Shown: positions 8,208-15,419 of the stretch, piece by piece
How the letters are laid out: each line of letters opens with the position of its first letter
Numbering within the stretch: the first letter of the stretch is position 1
DNA from: Bacillus sp. 7884-1
GTDB taxonomy: Bacteria; Bacillota; Bacilli; Bacillales; Cytobacillaceae
Assembly: GCF_002272245.1 (NCBI RefSeq)
Contig: NZ_NPDD01000019.1
Span: 1 to 53,216 of the forward strand
Direction of reading: 5' to 3'
Length of the DNA stretch: 53,216 bases
Notes under the pieces: generated by a model
What the model was told of the DNA's origin: nothing
The model's database searches: none
Seen by the model: only the letters and a program-made list of their open reading frames with translations
Position numbers and translations under genes: made by a program

Positions 8208-9577
8208 GTATTCAACAGCTATACATGGAGGCGCAGCAGCTTTCAAGTGCTAAGCTGAGAGATGATATTGTTCAGCAGCTCTATGAAAGAAGCCATCGCC
8301 TTTGTAGTGAAGGGATTAAGTATACAAAGTCGAAAAGGGACACAAGGACAGAAAAGCTTGATGCAATTTTCACTTCACCGATTTTTGGATTTCCGATTAT
8401 GCTTACGATGTTGGGTGTTTTATTTTATTTAACAATTGCGGGTGCCAATATTCCATCATCTATGCTTGCAGAGTTTTTTGGTTCGATGGAGAAATATTTA
8501 ACATCATTTTTTAATTTTCTAAATACACCAGAGTGGGTTCATGGGGTCCTCGTCCTTGGTTTATATCGGGGCACAACTTGGGTGATAAGTGTCATGCTTC
8601 CACCCATGGCAATCTTTTTTCCAACGTTTGCTCTTTTAGAAAACTATGGGTACCTGCCACGTGTTGCTTTTAATATGGATCGTTTGTTTAAAAGAGTGGG
8701 TGCACATGGAAAACAATCGTTAACGATGGCAATGGGCTTTGGCTGTAATGCAGCAGCTGTAATTTCTACAAGAATTATTGAATCGCCTCGAGAGCGAATG
8801 CTTGCGATTTTGACAAATAATTTCGTTCCATGTAATGGTCGCTGGGGAACGTTAATTGTATTAGCCTCGTTATTTATGGCTGCAAATTTTACTGGTGGAC
8901 TTAAATCACTTGTTACGACTGGAGTGATCGTCGGGATTGTCATGTTTGGTATTATTGTTACATTTTTTGTCTCCTGGGTGCTCTCAAAAACAGCATTAAA
9001 AGGGATACCGACCCACTACACGTTAGAACTTCCTCCATACAGGAAACCAAAGATTTTTGATACTGTGGTTCGCTCGTCGTTAACAAAATCATGGTCTGTT
9101 TTAATGCGTGCGGTGAAAGTAGCTGCACCGGCAGCGATTCTAACATGGGTATTTGCGAACATATTTATTGGAGATACAAGTATATTGATGTACGCAGTTG
9201 AGTTTTTGGATCCATTTGGAAAGTTGCTCGGTCTTGATGGCTATATCATGATGGCATTTATTTTAGGCTTGCCAGCGAATGAAATTGTCCTTCCCATCCT
9301 GTTAATGGGGTATTTATCAACAGGTTCCTTAACAGAGGTGGATAGCTTGGTCGATTTAAAGCAAATCTTTCTAGACCACGGCTGGACTTGGCTGACAGCG
9401 CTAAACATGATGTTATTTTCTCTGCTACATTACCCATGCGGAACAACGCTTCTAAACATTTACAAAGAAACAAAGAGTAAAAAATGGACTTTCTTAGCCT
9501 TCCTAATTCCAACTGTTATTGCAATACTTGTTCCACTTATCATAACCCAAACAGTTAGATTCTTTGGCTGGATGTAA
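8204..9577 (+). CDS. FeoB-type ferrous iron transporter, membrane part (separate ORF)
   Basis: A 457-aa protein with a soluble first 60 residues and then many membrane helices. It contains the FeoB Gate motif GFGCNAAAV followed by SPRERMLAILTNNFVPCNGRWG, and later the ALNMMLFSLLHYPCGTTLL cysteine-containing segment. Some Bacillaceae encode FeoB as two genes, a small GTPase and this nucleoside-recognition/Gate part, so the split is likely original and not a break. This frame is intact. With feoA and the GTPase both broken upstream, it may lack its GTP-driven regulation or be on the way to loss. ATGA overlap with the upstream remnant; terminator downstream. Confidence 0.85.
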   Translation: MSIQQLYMEAQQLSSAKLRDDIVQQLYERSHRLCSEGIKYTKSKRDTRTEKLDAIFTSPIFGFPIMLTMLGVLFYLTIAGANIPSSMLAEFFGSMEKYLTSFFNFLNTPEWVHGVLVLGLYRGTTWVISVMLPPMAIFFPTFALLENYGYLPRVAFNMDRLFKRVGAHGKQSLTMAMGFGCNAAAVISTRIIESPRERMLAILTNNFVPCNGRWGTLIVLASLFMAANFTGGLKSLVTTGVIVGIVMFGIIVTFFVSWVLSKTALKGIPTHYTLELPPYRKPKIFDTVVRSSLTKSWSVLMRAVKVAAPAAILTWVFANIFIGDTSILMYAVEFLDPFGKLLGLDGYIMMAFILGLPANEIVLPILLMGYLSTGSLTEVDSLVDLKQIFLDHGWTWLTALNMMLFSLLHYPCGTTLLNIYKETKSKKWTFLAFLIPTVIAILVPLIITQTVRFFGWM

Positions 9578-9585
9578 ATACTCTA

Positions 9586-9622
9586 GACACCACTGATTAG
9601 TAGAAAAAAGTGGTGTCTTTTT
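9586..9622 (+). terminator. Terminator after the feo locus
   Basis: Stem GACACCACT / AGTGGTGTC, 14-base loop, then TTTTT. Confidence 0.85.
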
Positions 9623-9673
9623 GTTGGTTTGGATTTTCTATGTCATAATAACAGGAAGGAGGAGGGAAGTATT

Positions 9674-10198
9674 ATGCGTTTAGAAGGTAAGAAAGTTGTT
9701 AGTCTTGTTCATCATGATTTTGAAGATCTTGAGCTATGGTATCCAATACTCAGATTAAGAGAAGAGGGAGCCGTCGTTCACTTAGCAGGTGAGAAGGCCG
9801 AGGAAGAATACATAGGAAAATATGGTGTACCGGCTAAATCGGATTACAGCTATAGTGATATTAATGGGGCGGAGTACAATGCCATTTTGGTGCCAGGAGG
9901 CTGGGCGCCAGATAAGATTCGCCGCTTTCCTGAAGTCCTTACATTGCTTCAGCATTTCGAAGAAAACAAAAAGCCAATTGGACAAATCTGTCATGCTGGC
10001 TGGGTGTTAATTTCGGCAAAAATTTTGCAGGGTAAGAAGGTAACAAGTACACCTGGAATTAAGGATGATATGGAGAATGCCGGCGCAACTTGGTATGATG
10101 AACCGGTTGTGGTCGACGGACACCTCGTTTCAAGCAGACGACCGCCAGATCTACCGGACTATTTACGTGAGTTTATAAAGGTAATCGAGCAAAAATAA
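9674..10198 (+). CDS. DJ-1/PfpI family protein
   Basis: A 174-aa protein of the class I glutamine-amidotransferase-like DJ-1/PfpI family. The nucleophile elbow GQICHAGW places the cysteine at residue 106, and VPGGWAPDKIR earlier in the chain is also characteristic. Relatives include the B. subtilis general stress protein YfkM and the deglycase/chaperone group; the true reaction is uncertain. The ATG at 9674 lies behind GGAAGGAGGAGG; an in-frame upstream extension lacks a start site. It is a single gene between terminators. Confidence 0.85.
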   Translation: MRLEGKKVVSLVHHDFEDLELWYPILRLREEGAVVHLAGEKAEEEYIGKYGVPAKSDYSYSDINGAEYNAILVPGGWAPDKIRRFPEVLTLLQHFEENKKPIGQICHAGWVLISAKILQGKKVTSTPGIKDDMENAGATWYDEPVVVDGHLVSSRRPPDLPDYLREFIKVIEQK

Positions 10199-10282
10199 GT
10201 TATTATTTTAGCATTATTTCCAGCTTTTTTAGAGATACTGATTGAATGAAATGCTTATTCTTAATATGAGAGGAGGATTCAA

Positions 10283-10549
10283 ATGGCTAATATTGAAGTA
10301 GGCGAAGTGTTTACCATTAGTGATGAAACAGATCAGGAGCAGGAAGTAGAAGTACTAGCTTCCATCAATATAGAAGGTACTAATTATGTCGCTGTAGGAT
10401 TTGTAGAAGATATAAAAGAGGAAACGGAAGACGATATTGATATCTTCTTTCTAAAGGTCGACACGGATGGAGACTTAACCGCAATTGAAAGCGACGAGGA
10501 ATTTGATAAAGTTTCTGCGGCTTTTGATGAGATTATGGATGAAGAATAG
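10283..10549 (+). CDS. DUF1292 family acidic protein
   Basis: An 88-aa, highly acidic protein that matches the small DUF1292 (YrzB-like) family: a short beta-rich domain (EVEVLASINIEGTNYVAVGF) with an acidic tail FDEIMDEE. Ribosome binding site GAGAGGAGG precedes the ATG. Function unknown in the family. It appears to be a monocistronic gene ended by the hairpin at about 10650. Confidence 0.8.
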   Translation: MANIEVGEVFTISDETDQEQEVEVLASINIEGTNYVAVGFVEDIKEETEDDIDIFFLKVDTDGDLTAIESDEEFDKVSAAFDEIMDEE

Positions 10550-10645
10550 TTAGAAAATAATACTGGCATTTGCCAGTAATTGTCTATGTTACAACGGACA
10601 GAGAAGGATACCATCATTACAAATCTAATAAAGATGTCTGTAACT

Positions 10646-10681
10646 TAAAAAAGTACCTCTGTTGATAGAGGTGCTTTTTTG
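10646..10681 (+). terminator. Terminator after the DUF1292 gene
   Basis: Stem AAAAAAGTACCTCT / AGAGGTGCTTTTTT with a short loop and a T-rich tail; one mismatch in the stem. Confidence 0.8.
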
Positions 10682-10761
10682 TATTACCTAGAGATTGTTA
10701 AACATGCAAATGTAACGGTAATCAAAAAACTTTGCATAACCAAACTTTTTTAACATAATTG

Positions 10762-10798
10762 TGCAAAATATTTTGGCATAGAGCAAAAAATCTTTGCG
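10762..10798 (+). promoter_or_regulatory. Two enhancer sites for the RocR-like activator
   Basis: Two imperfect 17-bp palindromes, TGCAAAAT-A-TTTTGGCA (10762-10778) and AGCAAAAA-A-TCTTTGCG (10782-10798), centres 20 bp apart. They resemble the pair in front of rocA and lie about 55-90 bp upstream of a sigma-54 promoter. A weaker match ends in CTTTGCA at 10736. Confidence 0.7.
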
Positions 10799-10849
10799 GT
10801 ATTACCTCGATAGGATAAGGTAAATGGATATTTCTAATGGGAATTTGGT

Positions 10850-10865
10850 TGGCACACTTTTTGCA
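10850..10865 (+). promoter_or_regulatory. Sigma-54 promoter upstream of the 49-aa gene and permease
   Basis: TGGCAC-N5-TTGCA, an exact -24/-12 match, 136 bases ahead of the small gene at 11001. The expected transcript would run through that gene into the riboswitch and permease. Confidence 0.88.
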
Positions 10866-11000
10866 TTAAAGAAGAACAAGATATAAAACTATTTTATGTT
10901 GCCAATAGTGAAAATCAATAATTAAAAAAACGATTTGATTTATTGGAAATTTTCAGGAGTGCGTAGTTTCAGTATAAAAAAATGAGGTGAGGGATATTTA

Positions 11001-11150
11001 ATGTGGGTCATTACGGTGTATTCAGAAAAGAGTATTCAAATGTTTGAGTTCGAAAATCAAGAGGAAGCAAGAGCCACTTACAAGAGTATAACAGGGTGCA
11101 AATTTCTGAGTGAAGTGATCTACTATAATGATTTTGATGTAGTGGAATAA
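11001..11150 (+). CDS. Small protein of unknown function in the roc regulon (49 aa)
   Basis: A 49-codon frame from ATG 11001 to TAA 11150, with the ribosome binding site GAGGTGAGGG 8 bases upstream. The product begins MWVITVYSEKSIQMFEFE and ends YYNDFDVVE; it alternates beta-like and helical stretches, has one cysteine, and has no signal peptide or membrane helix. It is the first gene after the sigma-54 promoter at 10850 and lies upstream of the c-di-AMP riboswitch, so it should be induced by the RocR-like regulator. I do not recognise a named family. The strong ribosome binding site and promoter context argue that it is real. Confidence 0.65.
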   Translation: MWVITVYSEKSIQMFEFENQEEARATYKSITGCKFLSEVIYYNDFDVVE

Positions 11151-11292
11151 AGAATTTGACAAAATTTTCCGATTTTTAGAAGTATTGACAGTGTTTTAGG
11201 AAATTCAGGTTATTTTTATATTTTTGTAATAAATTATTTTACTTTTCTTAAAATAGCAACTATTATAATATTGAAAATAGTTTCAAATTTCT

Positions 11293-11411
11293 AAATCGCT
11301 GAAACCTTTTAGGCACGGGGGAACCATATGGAATTAATCAAGGGGTGAATCCTTTTTAAGGTAGGGCTACTCAGTAGGTCCGAATCCGACAGCTAACCTC
11401 GTAAGCGTTTA
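11293..11411 (+). promoter_or_regulatory. c-di-AMP riboswitch (ydaO/yuaA type)
   Basis: The segment contains the hallmark conserved blocks in order: GGGGGAACC (11337 region), AGGGGTGAATCC (11341-11352), CCGAATCCGACAGC (11380-11393) and TAACCTCGTAAGCG. The ends can pair (AATCGCT near 11294 with AGCGTTT near 11404). A perfect -10 TATAAT at 11264-11269 could start a transcript just upstream, although its -35 is poor. Ligand binding is expected to favour the terminator at 11445 and shut off the permease, as known for this class. Confidence 0.9.
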
Positions 11412-11444
11412 TGAGAAGGAAGGTGGAGCTTGTGACACGATATA

Positions 11445-11492
11445 AAAAAGTGTCTACAAGTCTGTTTAACATGACTTGTAGACACTTTTTTG
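11445..11492 (+). terminator. Riboswitch-controlled terminator
   Basis: A long stem (AAAAAGTGTCTACAAGTC with GACTTGTAGACACTTTTT) with a short loop and a T run follows the aptamer by about 35 bases. It is the expression platform ahead of the permease gene. Confidence 0.9.
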
Positions 11493-11559
11493 TACCCTTA
11501 ATAGATTTTTCTTCTACGAGGGGGATATTACTTTTAAAAAAGTAATAGCATTTTTTTGT

Positions 11560-11574
11560 TTGTAACCGTTTTCT
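11560..11574 (+). promoter_or_regulatory. CcpA cre site before the permease
   Basis: TTGTAACCGTTTTCT fits the Bacillus cre consensus WTGNAANCGNWNNCW at every position. It lies between the riboswitch terminator and the permease ribosome binding site, so CcpA would act as a roadblock. Confidence 0.6.
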
Positions 11575-11603
11575 ATTAATTACTTAAAGGGGGATGAAGG
11601 TAA

Positions 11604-13091
11604 ATGTTACAGGAACGTGAAATTAAACAATTCCAGCAATCTGTCAATCAACCACAAGAACAGACATTAAAACGCGAGTTAAAATCAAGGCATTTAACAA
11701 TGATTTCAATCGGAGGTGCGATTGGTACTGGACTGTTCCTCAGCAGTGGGGCAGCTATCAGTCAAGCTGGGCCTGGGGGAGCCTTGCTTGCATATGCTAT
11801 AGTGGGTGCAATGGTCTTTTTTATCATGACTAGTTTAGGAGAAATGGCTGCTTTTATGCCTGTAAGCGGTTCCTTTAGTACCTATGGAACAAAATTTGTG
11901 GATCCAGCATTTGGTTTTGCGGTTGGATGGACCTACTGGTTTAGCTGGGCAATGACCATTGCTGCTGAATTAGCCGCCTCAACCATGATTATGAAATTTT
12001 GGTTTCCGGATAGTCCTTCTTGGGTATGGAGTGCAACCTTTTTGACACTTATATTTCTATTAAACTATTTATCTGTTAAGGGCTATGGGGAAGGTGAATA
12101 TTGGCTATCCTTAATTAAAGTATCAGCGATCGTACTATTTATTATTGTGGGCGTCCTGATGATTTTCGGAATTATGGGAGGAGAAGCAGTAGGGTTTAAA
12201 AACTTTACAGTGGATAACGCTCCTTTTTCAGGCGGAATTTTAAGTGTATTTATTGTTTTTATTGCCGCAGGTTTTTCATTCCAAGGTACTGAAATTGTAG
12301 GGGTTACGGCAGGAGAAAGTAAGGATCCGGCAAAAAATGTACCAAAGGCGATTAAAAATGTTTTCTGGAGAATTCTCATTTTTTACATTTTGGCGATTGC
12401 TGTGATTGGTCTTCTTATTCCATATACCAATCCGAATTTACAAAATGATAGTGTGATGGTAAGTCCATTTACCCTCATTTTTGAAAAGGCTGGGATTGCC
12501 TTTGCTGCTTCACTCATGAATGCTGTCATTTTAACTGCTTTATTATCAGCTGGTAATTCTAGTTTGTATGCTTCAACACGTATGTTGTATTCGATGGCGA
12601 AAGTGGGACAAGCACCACGGATTTTTGGAAAACTAAACAATCGTGGTGTTCCGGTTGCAGGTATCATTCTAACATGTGCTATAGGTGCCCTTGCCTTTCT
12701 AGCTTCCTTTTTTGGTGATGGTAAAGTCTATATTTGGTTAATGAACGCGATTAGTATTACTGGATTTATCTTTTGGCTGGGTATTTCCATCAGTCATTAT
12801 CGGTTCCGAAAAGCCCTTATCGCTCAAGGGCATTCATTAGACAAGTTACCGTATAGGGCAAAATGGTTTCCGATTGGGCCCATCTTTGCTATTGCTTGTG
12901 GACTTATCGTCATAGTAGCCCAAAATTTCCAAGCCTTTCTTGCCGACCAGATAGATTGGGGCGGTGTTGTAGCAGCTTACTTGGGTATTCCGTTTTTCCT
13001 TAGTTTATATTTTGGATATAAACTGATTAAGAAAACGAAAGTGGTTAAACTTGAGGAAGTTGAGTTTGACTTTGACAAAAAATATAATTAA
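11604..13091 (+). CDS. Amino acid permease, LysP/RocE-like (AAT family)
   Basis: A 495-aa APC-superfamily transporter with about 12 membrane helices, a soluble N-terminus ending KRELKSRHLTMISIGG, and the substrate-site motif GGAIGTGLFLSSG in the first helix. FWRILIFYILAIAVIGLLIP and the NPNLQND stretch are LysP-like; the context points to arginine/ornithine uptake for the roc pathway. Control elements upstream are a sigma-54 promoter with RocR-type sites, a c-di-AMP riboswitch with terminator, and a cre site. Ribosome binding site GGGGGATGAAGG. Family call is firm; substrate (lysine, arginine or ornithine) is inferred. Confidence 0.88.
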   Translation: MLQEREIKQFQQSVNQPQEQTLKRELKSRHLTMISIGGAIGTGLFLSSGAAISQAGPGGALLAYAIVGAMVFFIMTSLGEMAAFMPVSGSFSTYGTKFVDPAFGFAVGWTYWFSWAMTIAAELAASTMIMKFWFPDSPSWVWSATFLTLIFLLNYLSVKGYGEGEYWLSLIKVSAIVLFIIVGVLMIFGIMGGEAVGFKNFTVDNAPFSGGILSVFIVFIAAGFSFQGTEIVGVTAGESKDPAKNVPKAIKNVFWRILIFYILAIAVIGLLIPYTNPNLQNDSVMVSPFTLIFEKAGIAFAASLMNAVILTALLSAGNSSLYASTRMLYSMAKVGQAPRIFGKLNNRGVPVAGIILTCAIGALAFLASFFGDGKVYIWLMNAISITGFIFWLGISISHYRFRKALIAQGHSLDKLPYRAKWFPIGPIFAIACGLIVIVAQNFQAFLADQIDWGGVVAAYLGIPFFLSLYFGYKLIKKTKVVKLEEVEFDFDKKYN

Positions 13092-13129
13092 TCAGAAACG
13101 TGTCTTTGTTGAAAATCGAGAAGAATATT

Positions 13130-13166
13130 CAGGCTCTTAGGTATGATCCTAAGAGCCTGTTTTTTT
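13130..13166 (+). terminator. Terminator after the permease
   Basis: Perfect 12-bp stem CAGGCTCTTAGG / CCTAAGAGCCTG with a 6-base loop, then seven T. Confidence 0.92.
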
Positions 13167-13241
13167 AGGCTCAGTTATATTTTCTTTGTTGATATATAAC
13201 CATTAACTAACCGGTCACTAATGAATGCTATGAGTGCTCGC

Positions 13242-13289
13242 ATAAAAAAATGACTCAAAGTAGTCGTAATTCAACGACCTTTTGAGTCA
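13242..13289 (-). terminator. Terminator of the secreted CxC protein gene
   Basis: On the minus strand, GACTCAAAAGGTCG and CGACTACTTTGAGTC pair imperfectly and are followed by TTTTTTT. The hairpin lies just past the stop at 13314. Confidence 0.8.
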
Positions 13290-13313
13290 CCCTCTTTTGA
13301 CTGACTGATAGTT

Positions 13314-13688
13314 CTAATTGCCTAGAAATGCAAAAGCGTAAAATTTGATATTGCCATCTTTTGTAAAAGGAATACCCACTAACACGGGAGCACCATCAAC
13401 TTTAATTACCTCGACAGTGTTTGCACCATTCCACTTAATACCTTGTGACATAAGGTCTTTACGTGCACCTTTAAATACATCAGTTTTTAATAGATCAGAA
13501 ACAATTTTATTCCTCTCTGATCCAGTAAGTGGCTTCAAGTCTTCACAACCGCAACCAGGGGGGTGTTCAAAATCAGGTACTGGACCTAAAAACACAACAT
13601 TTTGTGCTGCCTGTACAGGATTTCCTGGACCTACTAACATTAATAAAACAATTAAACTAGTACAAAGTAAGGTTAATATTTTCTTCAT
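13314..13688 (-). CDS. Small secreted protein with CGC motif, unknown function
   Basis: A 124-aa precursor with a clear Sec signal peptide (lysines, hydrophobic core to about residue 20, cleavage near VQA at 25-27). The mature part starts with a proline-rich stretch and the pair C46-G-C48, then LKPLTGSERNKIVSDLLKTD and a beta-rich end with VEVIK and VLVGIPF. Only two cysteines remain in the mature protein. The LTGSER-type block reminds me of the precursor domain in some halocin C8-like or other Gram-positive bacteriocin-type proteins, but there is no Cys-rich C-terminal peptide here, so this link is weak. Ribosome binding site AAAGGAGG. Confidence 0.7.
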   Translation of the reverse strand: MKKILTLLCTSLIVLLMLVGPGNPVQAAQNVVFLGPVPDFEHPPGCGCEDLKPLTGSERNKIVSDLLKTDVFKGARKDLMSQGIKWNGANTVEVIKVDGAPVLVGIPFTKDGNIKFYAFAFLGN

Positions 13689-13788
13689 TAATTTTCCTCC
13701 TTTTTATGGTCTACTTATATATTCCTTTATAAATCGACAATTTCCTGCAAATATTTTGAATAATTTCGGACATTTTTAGAAAATCTTG

Positions 13789-15213
13789 TTAATCTTGCTT
13801 TATTTTTAGTTTTTTCATCCGATATTGAAGGCTTTGACGGCTTAATCCTAGTACATCTGCAGTTTTTGAAATGTTGTAATCATTATTTTTCCAGACATGT
13901 TCAATATAGGACTTTTCAAAGTATTCCATTTGATCCTTCAGTAAAGCTGTCGTATCTGTCCGTTCTTTCAAAAACATATCCACGGAGACAGAAGGAGTGT
14001 TCCTTTCTTTTACATGCAATTTGCTGCGATATTGAAAGGGGAGATGCGAGTATTCAATGATTTCTTCATCCTCCATAATAATATTCATTGCCGCTTCAAT
14101 AATATGTTCAAGCTCTCGAACATTCCCGTGCCAATCATACTCCAAAAATGATTGTTTCACTTCATCTGATAAGCCCTTTACATTCATTTGGAAACGCTCA
14201 TTGTATTTCTTAATAAAATGTTGGACGAGGGGTGGAATATCTTCTTTACGCTCTCTTAAAGGCGGAATGAAGACAGTAACAACTCCAAGACGATAATATA
14301 AGTCTTTACGCAGATGATTATTGGTAATTGCATCAATTGGGTCCTCGTTGGTATTTGCAATCACCCGAACATCAATCGGGGTGTCCTTTGTATCCCCAAC
14401 ACGGCGGATGGTTTTTTCTTGAAGTGCACGAAGCAATTTAGCCTGAAGATTTAGATTAAGTGAATTAATCTCATCAAGTAACAAGGTACCGCCATTTGCC
14501 TGTTCGAATAATCCTGGCTGGTCAATGGCCCCTGTGAATGCACCACGCTTTGTTCCGAATAGAAGACTTTCAATTAAATTATCAGGCAATGCAGCGCAGT
14601 TTTGGGAGATGAAAGGGCCCGAAAATCGGTTGCTTGCATTATGAATACTCTGGGCAAACAGCTCTTTTCCAGTTCCAGTTTCTCCCACAATTAAGACGTA
14701 AGAAGATGTCCGGGCTGCACGCTTGGCACCTTCAATGACTTCCTTAATAGCTGTACTGTTTCCTGTAATACTATCAAAAGTATATCTAGTGCTTCCTTTA
14801 CGGGTGATATTCCCTTTTATTAACCGTTCAAGCTTTGTCACATCATTGGCGATTTCAACAGCACCCAGCAGCTCTTCGTTTTCATAAATAGGAATCGTAT
14901 TGTTGTTGGTGGTAATTTCACGGCCTTTGTTATTAAAATAAGTTTGTTTAACATTCTTTGTTTCTTTTCTATCTTGGAGGACTTTTACAAGTGTACTAGA
15001 TTGATTTTCTTTAAACATAAAGACGTCTAATAAATTCTTATTCATCACATCTAGAAGGTCCATCGATTCAATTTGGGCCATTTTATTATTATAGATAACC
15101 GTATTCCCTGAAGCATCTACTGCATGGACCCCAACATCCACTTCGTCTAAAATCCTTTTATACATTGAATTAAGATATTGCAAATATTGGATGGTCATTT
15201 TCATATTTTCCAT
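13789..15213 (-). CDS. rocR: RocR-like sigma-54-dependent activator
   Basis: A 474-aa enhancer-binding protein. The N-terminal 130 or so residues form a PAS-like sensor; the AAA+ domain has Walker A GETGTGKE, the sigma-54 contact loop GAFTGA and Walker B GGTLLLDEI; the C-terminus is a Fis-type helix-turn-helix (NISKTADVLGLSRQSLQYRM). B. subtilis RocR (461 aa) has the same layout and responds to ornithine or citrulline. The ATG at 15213 follows AAGGGGAAT and gives the expected start MENMKMTIQYLQYL; the frame runs further upstream without a site. Divergent from rocADG with shared palindromic sites between them, so autoregulation is likely. Confidence 0.92.
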   Translation of the reverse strand: MENMKMTIQYLQYLNSMYKRILDEVDVGVHAVDASGNTVIYNNKMAQIESMDLLDVMNKNLLDVFMFKENQSSTLVKVLQDRKETKNVKQTYFNNKGREITTNNNTIPIYENEELLGAVEIANDVTKLERLIKGNITRKGSTRYTFDSITGNSTAIKEVIEGAKRAARTSSYVLIVGETGTGKELFAQSIHNASNRFSGPFISQNCAALPDNLIESLLFGTKRGAFTGAIDQPGLFEQANGGTLLLDEINSLNLNLQAKLLRALQEKTIRRVGDTKDTPIDVRVIANTNEDPIDAITNNHLRKDLYYRLGVVTVFIPPLRERKEDIPPLVQHFIKKYNERFQMNVKGLSDEVKQSFLEYDWHGNVRELEHIIEAAMNIIMEDEEIIEYSHLPFQYRSKLHVKERNTPSVSVDMFLKERTDTTALLKDQMEYFEKSYIEHVWKNNDYNISKTADVLGLSRQSLQYRMKKLKIKQD

Positions 15214-15267
15214 GAGAGTATTCCCCTTATTGTTTATGTTTCTATTAAAACAGAAAATACAAAACAG

Positions 15268-15324
15268 TGCAAAATAATTTTGCATTTTTAAATAAATAAT
15301 AATTTTGCGCAAAATTTTTTTGCG
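15268..15324 (+). promoter_or_regulatory. Two enhancer sites for the RocR-like activator
   Basis: A perfect 17-bp palindrome TGCAAAAT-A-ATTTTGCA (15268-15284) and a near-perfect copy CGCAAAAT-T-TTTTTGCG (15308-15324), centres 40 bp (about four helical turns) apart and 60-100 bp upstream of the rocA sigma-54 promoter. The same motif recurs near 10770. Confidence 0.8.
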
Positions 15325-15365
15325 GTTACTAATATAAAAACCTTATTAATAAAGCATTTTATGTT

Positions 15366-15381
15366 TGGCACGATACTTGCA
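15366..15381 (+). promoter_or_regulatory. Sigma-54 promoter of rocADG
   Basis: TGGCAC-N5-TTGCA, an exact -24/-12 match, 39 bases ahead of the rocA start. Confidence 0.92.
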
Positions 15382-15419
15382 AATTTATATTTTGAACAAA
15401 CACCAAGGGGGAAAAATGA

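Noticed and set aside
10560..10580. Short hairpin TACTGGCATTTGCCAGTA
   Set aside because: Could be a weak terminator but has no T run; the hairpin at 10646 is the better candidate.
13345..13779. 144-codon plus-strand frame
   Set aside because: Antisense to a secreted protein gene with signal peptide, ribosome binding site and terminator; no ribosome binding site of its own.
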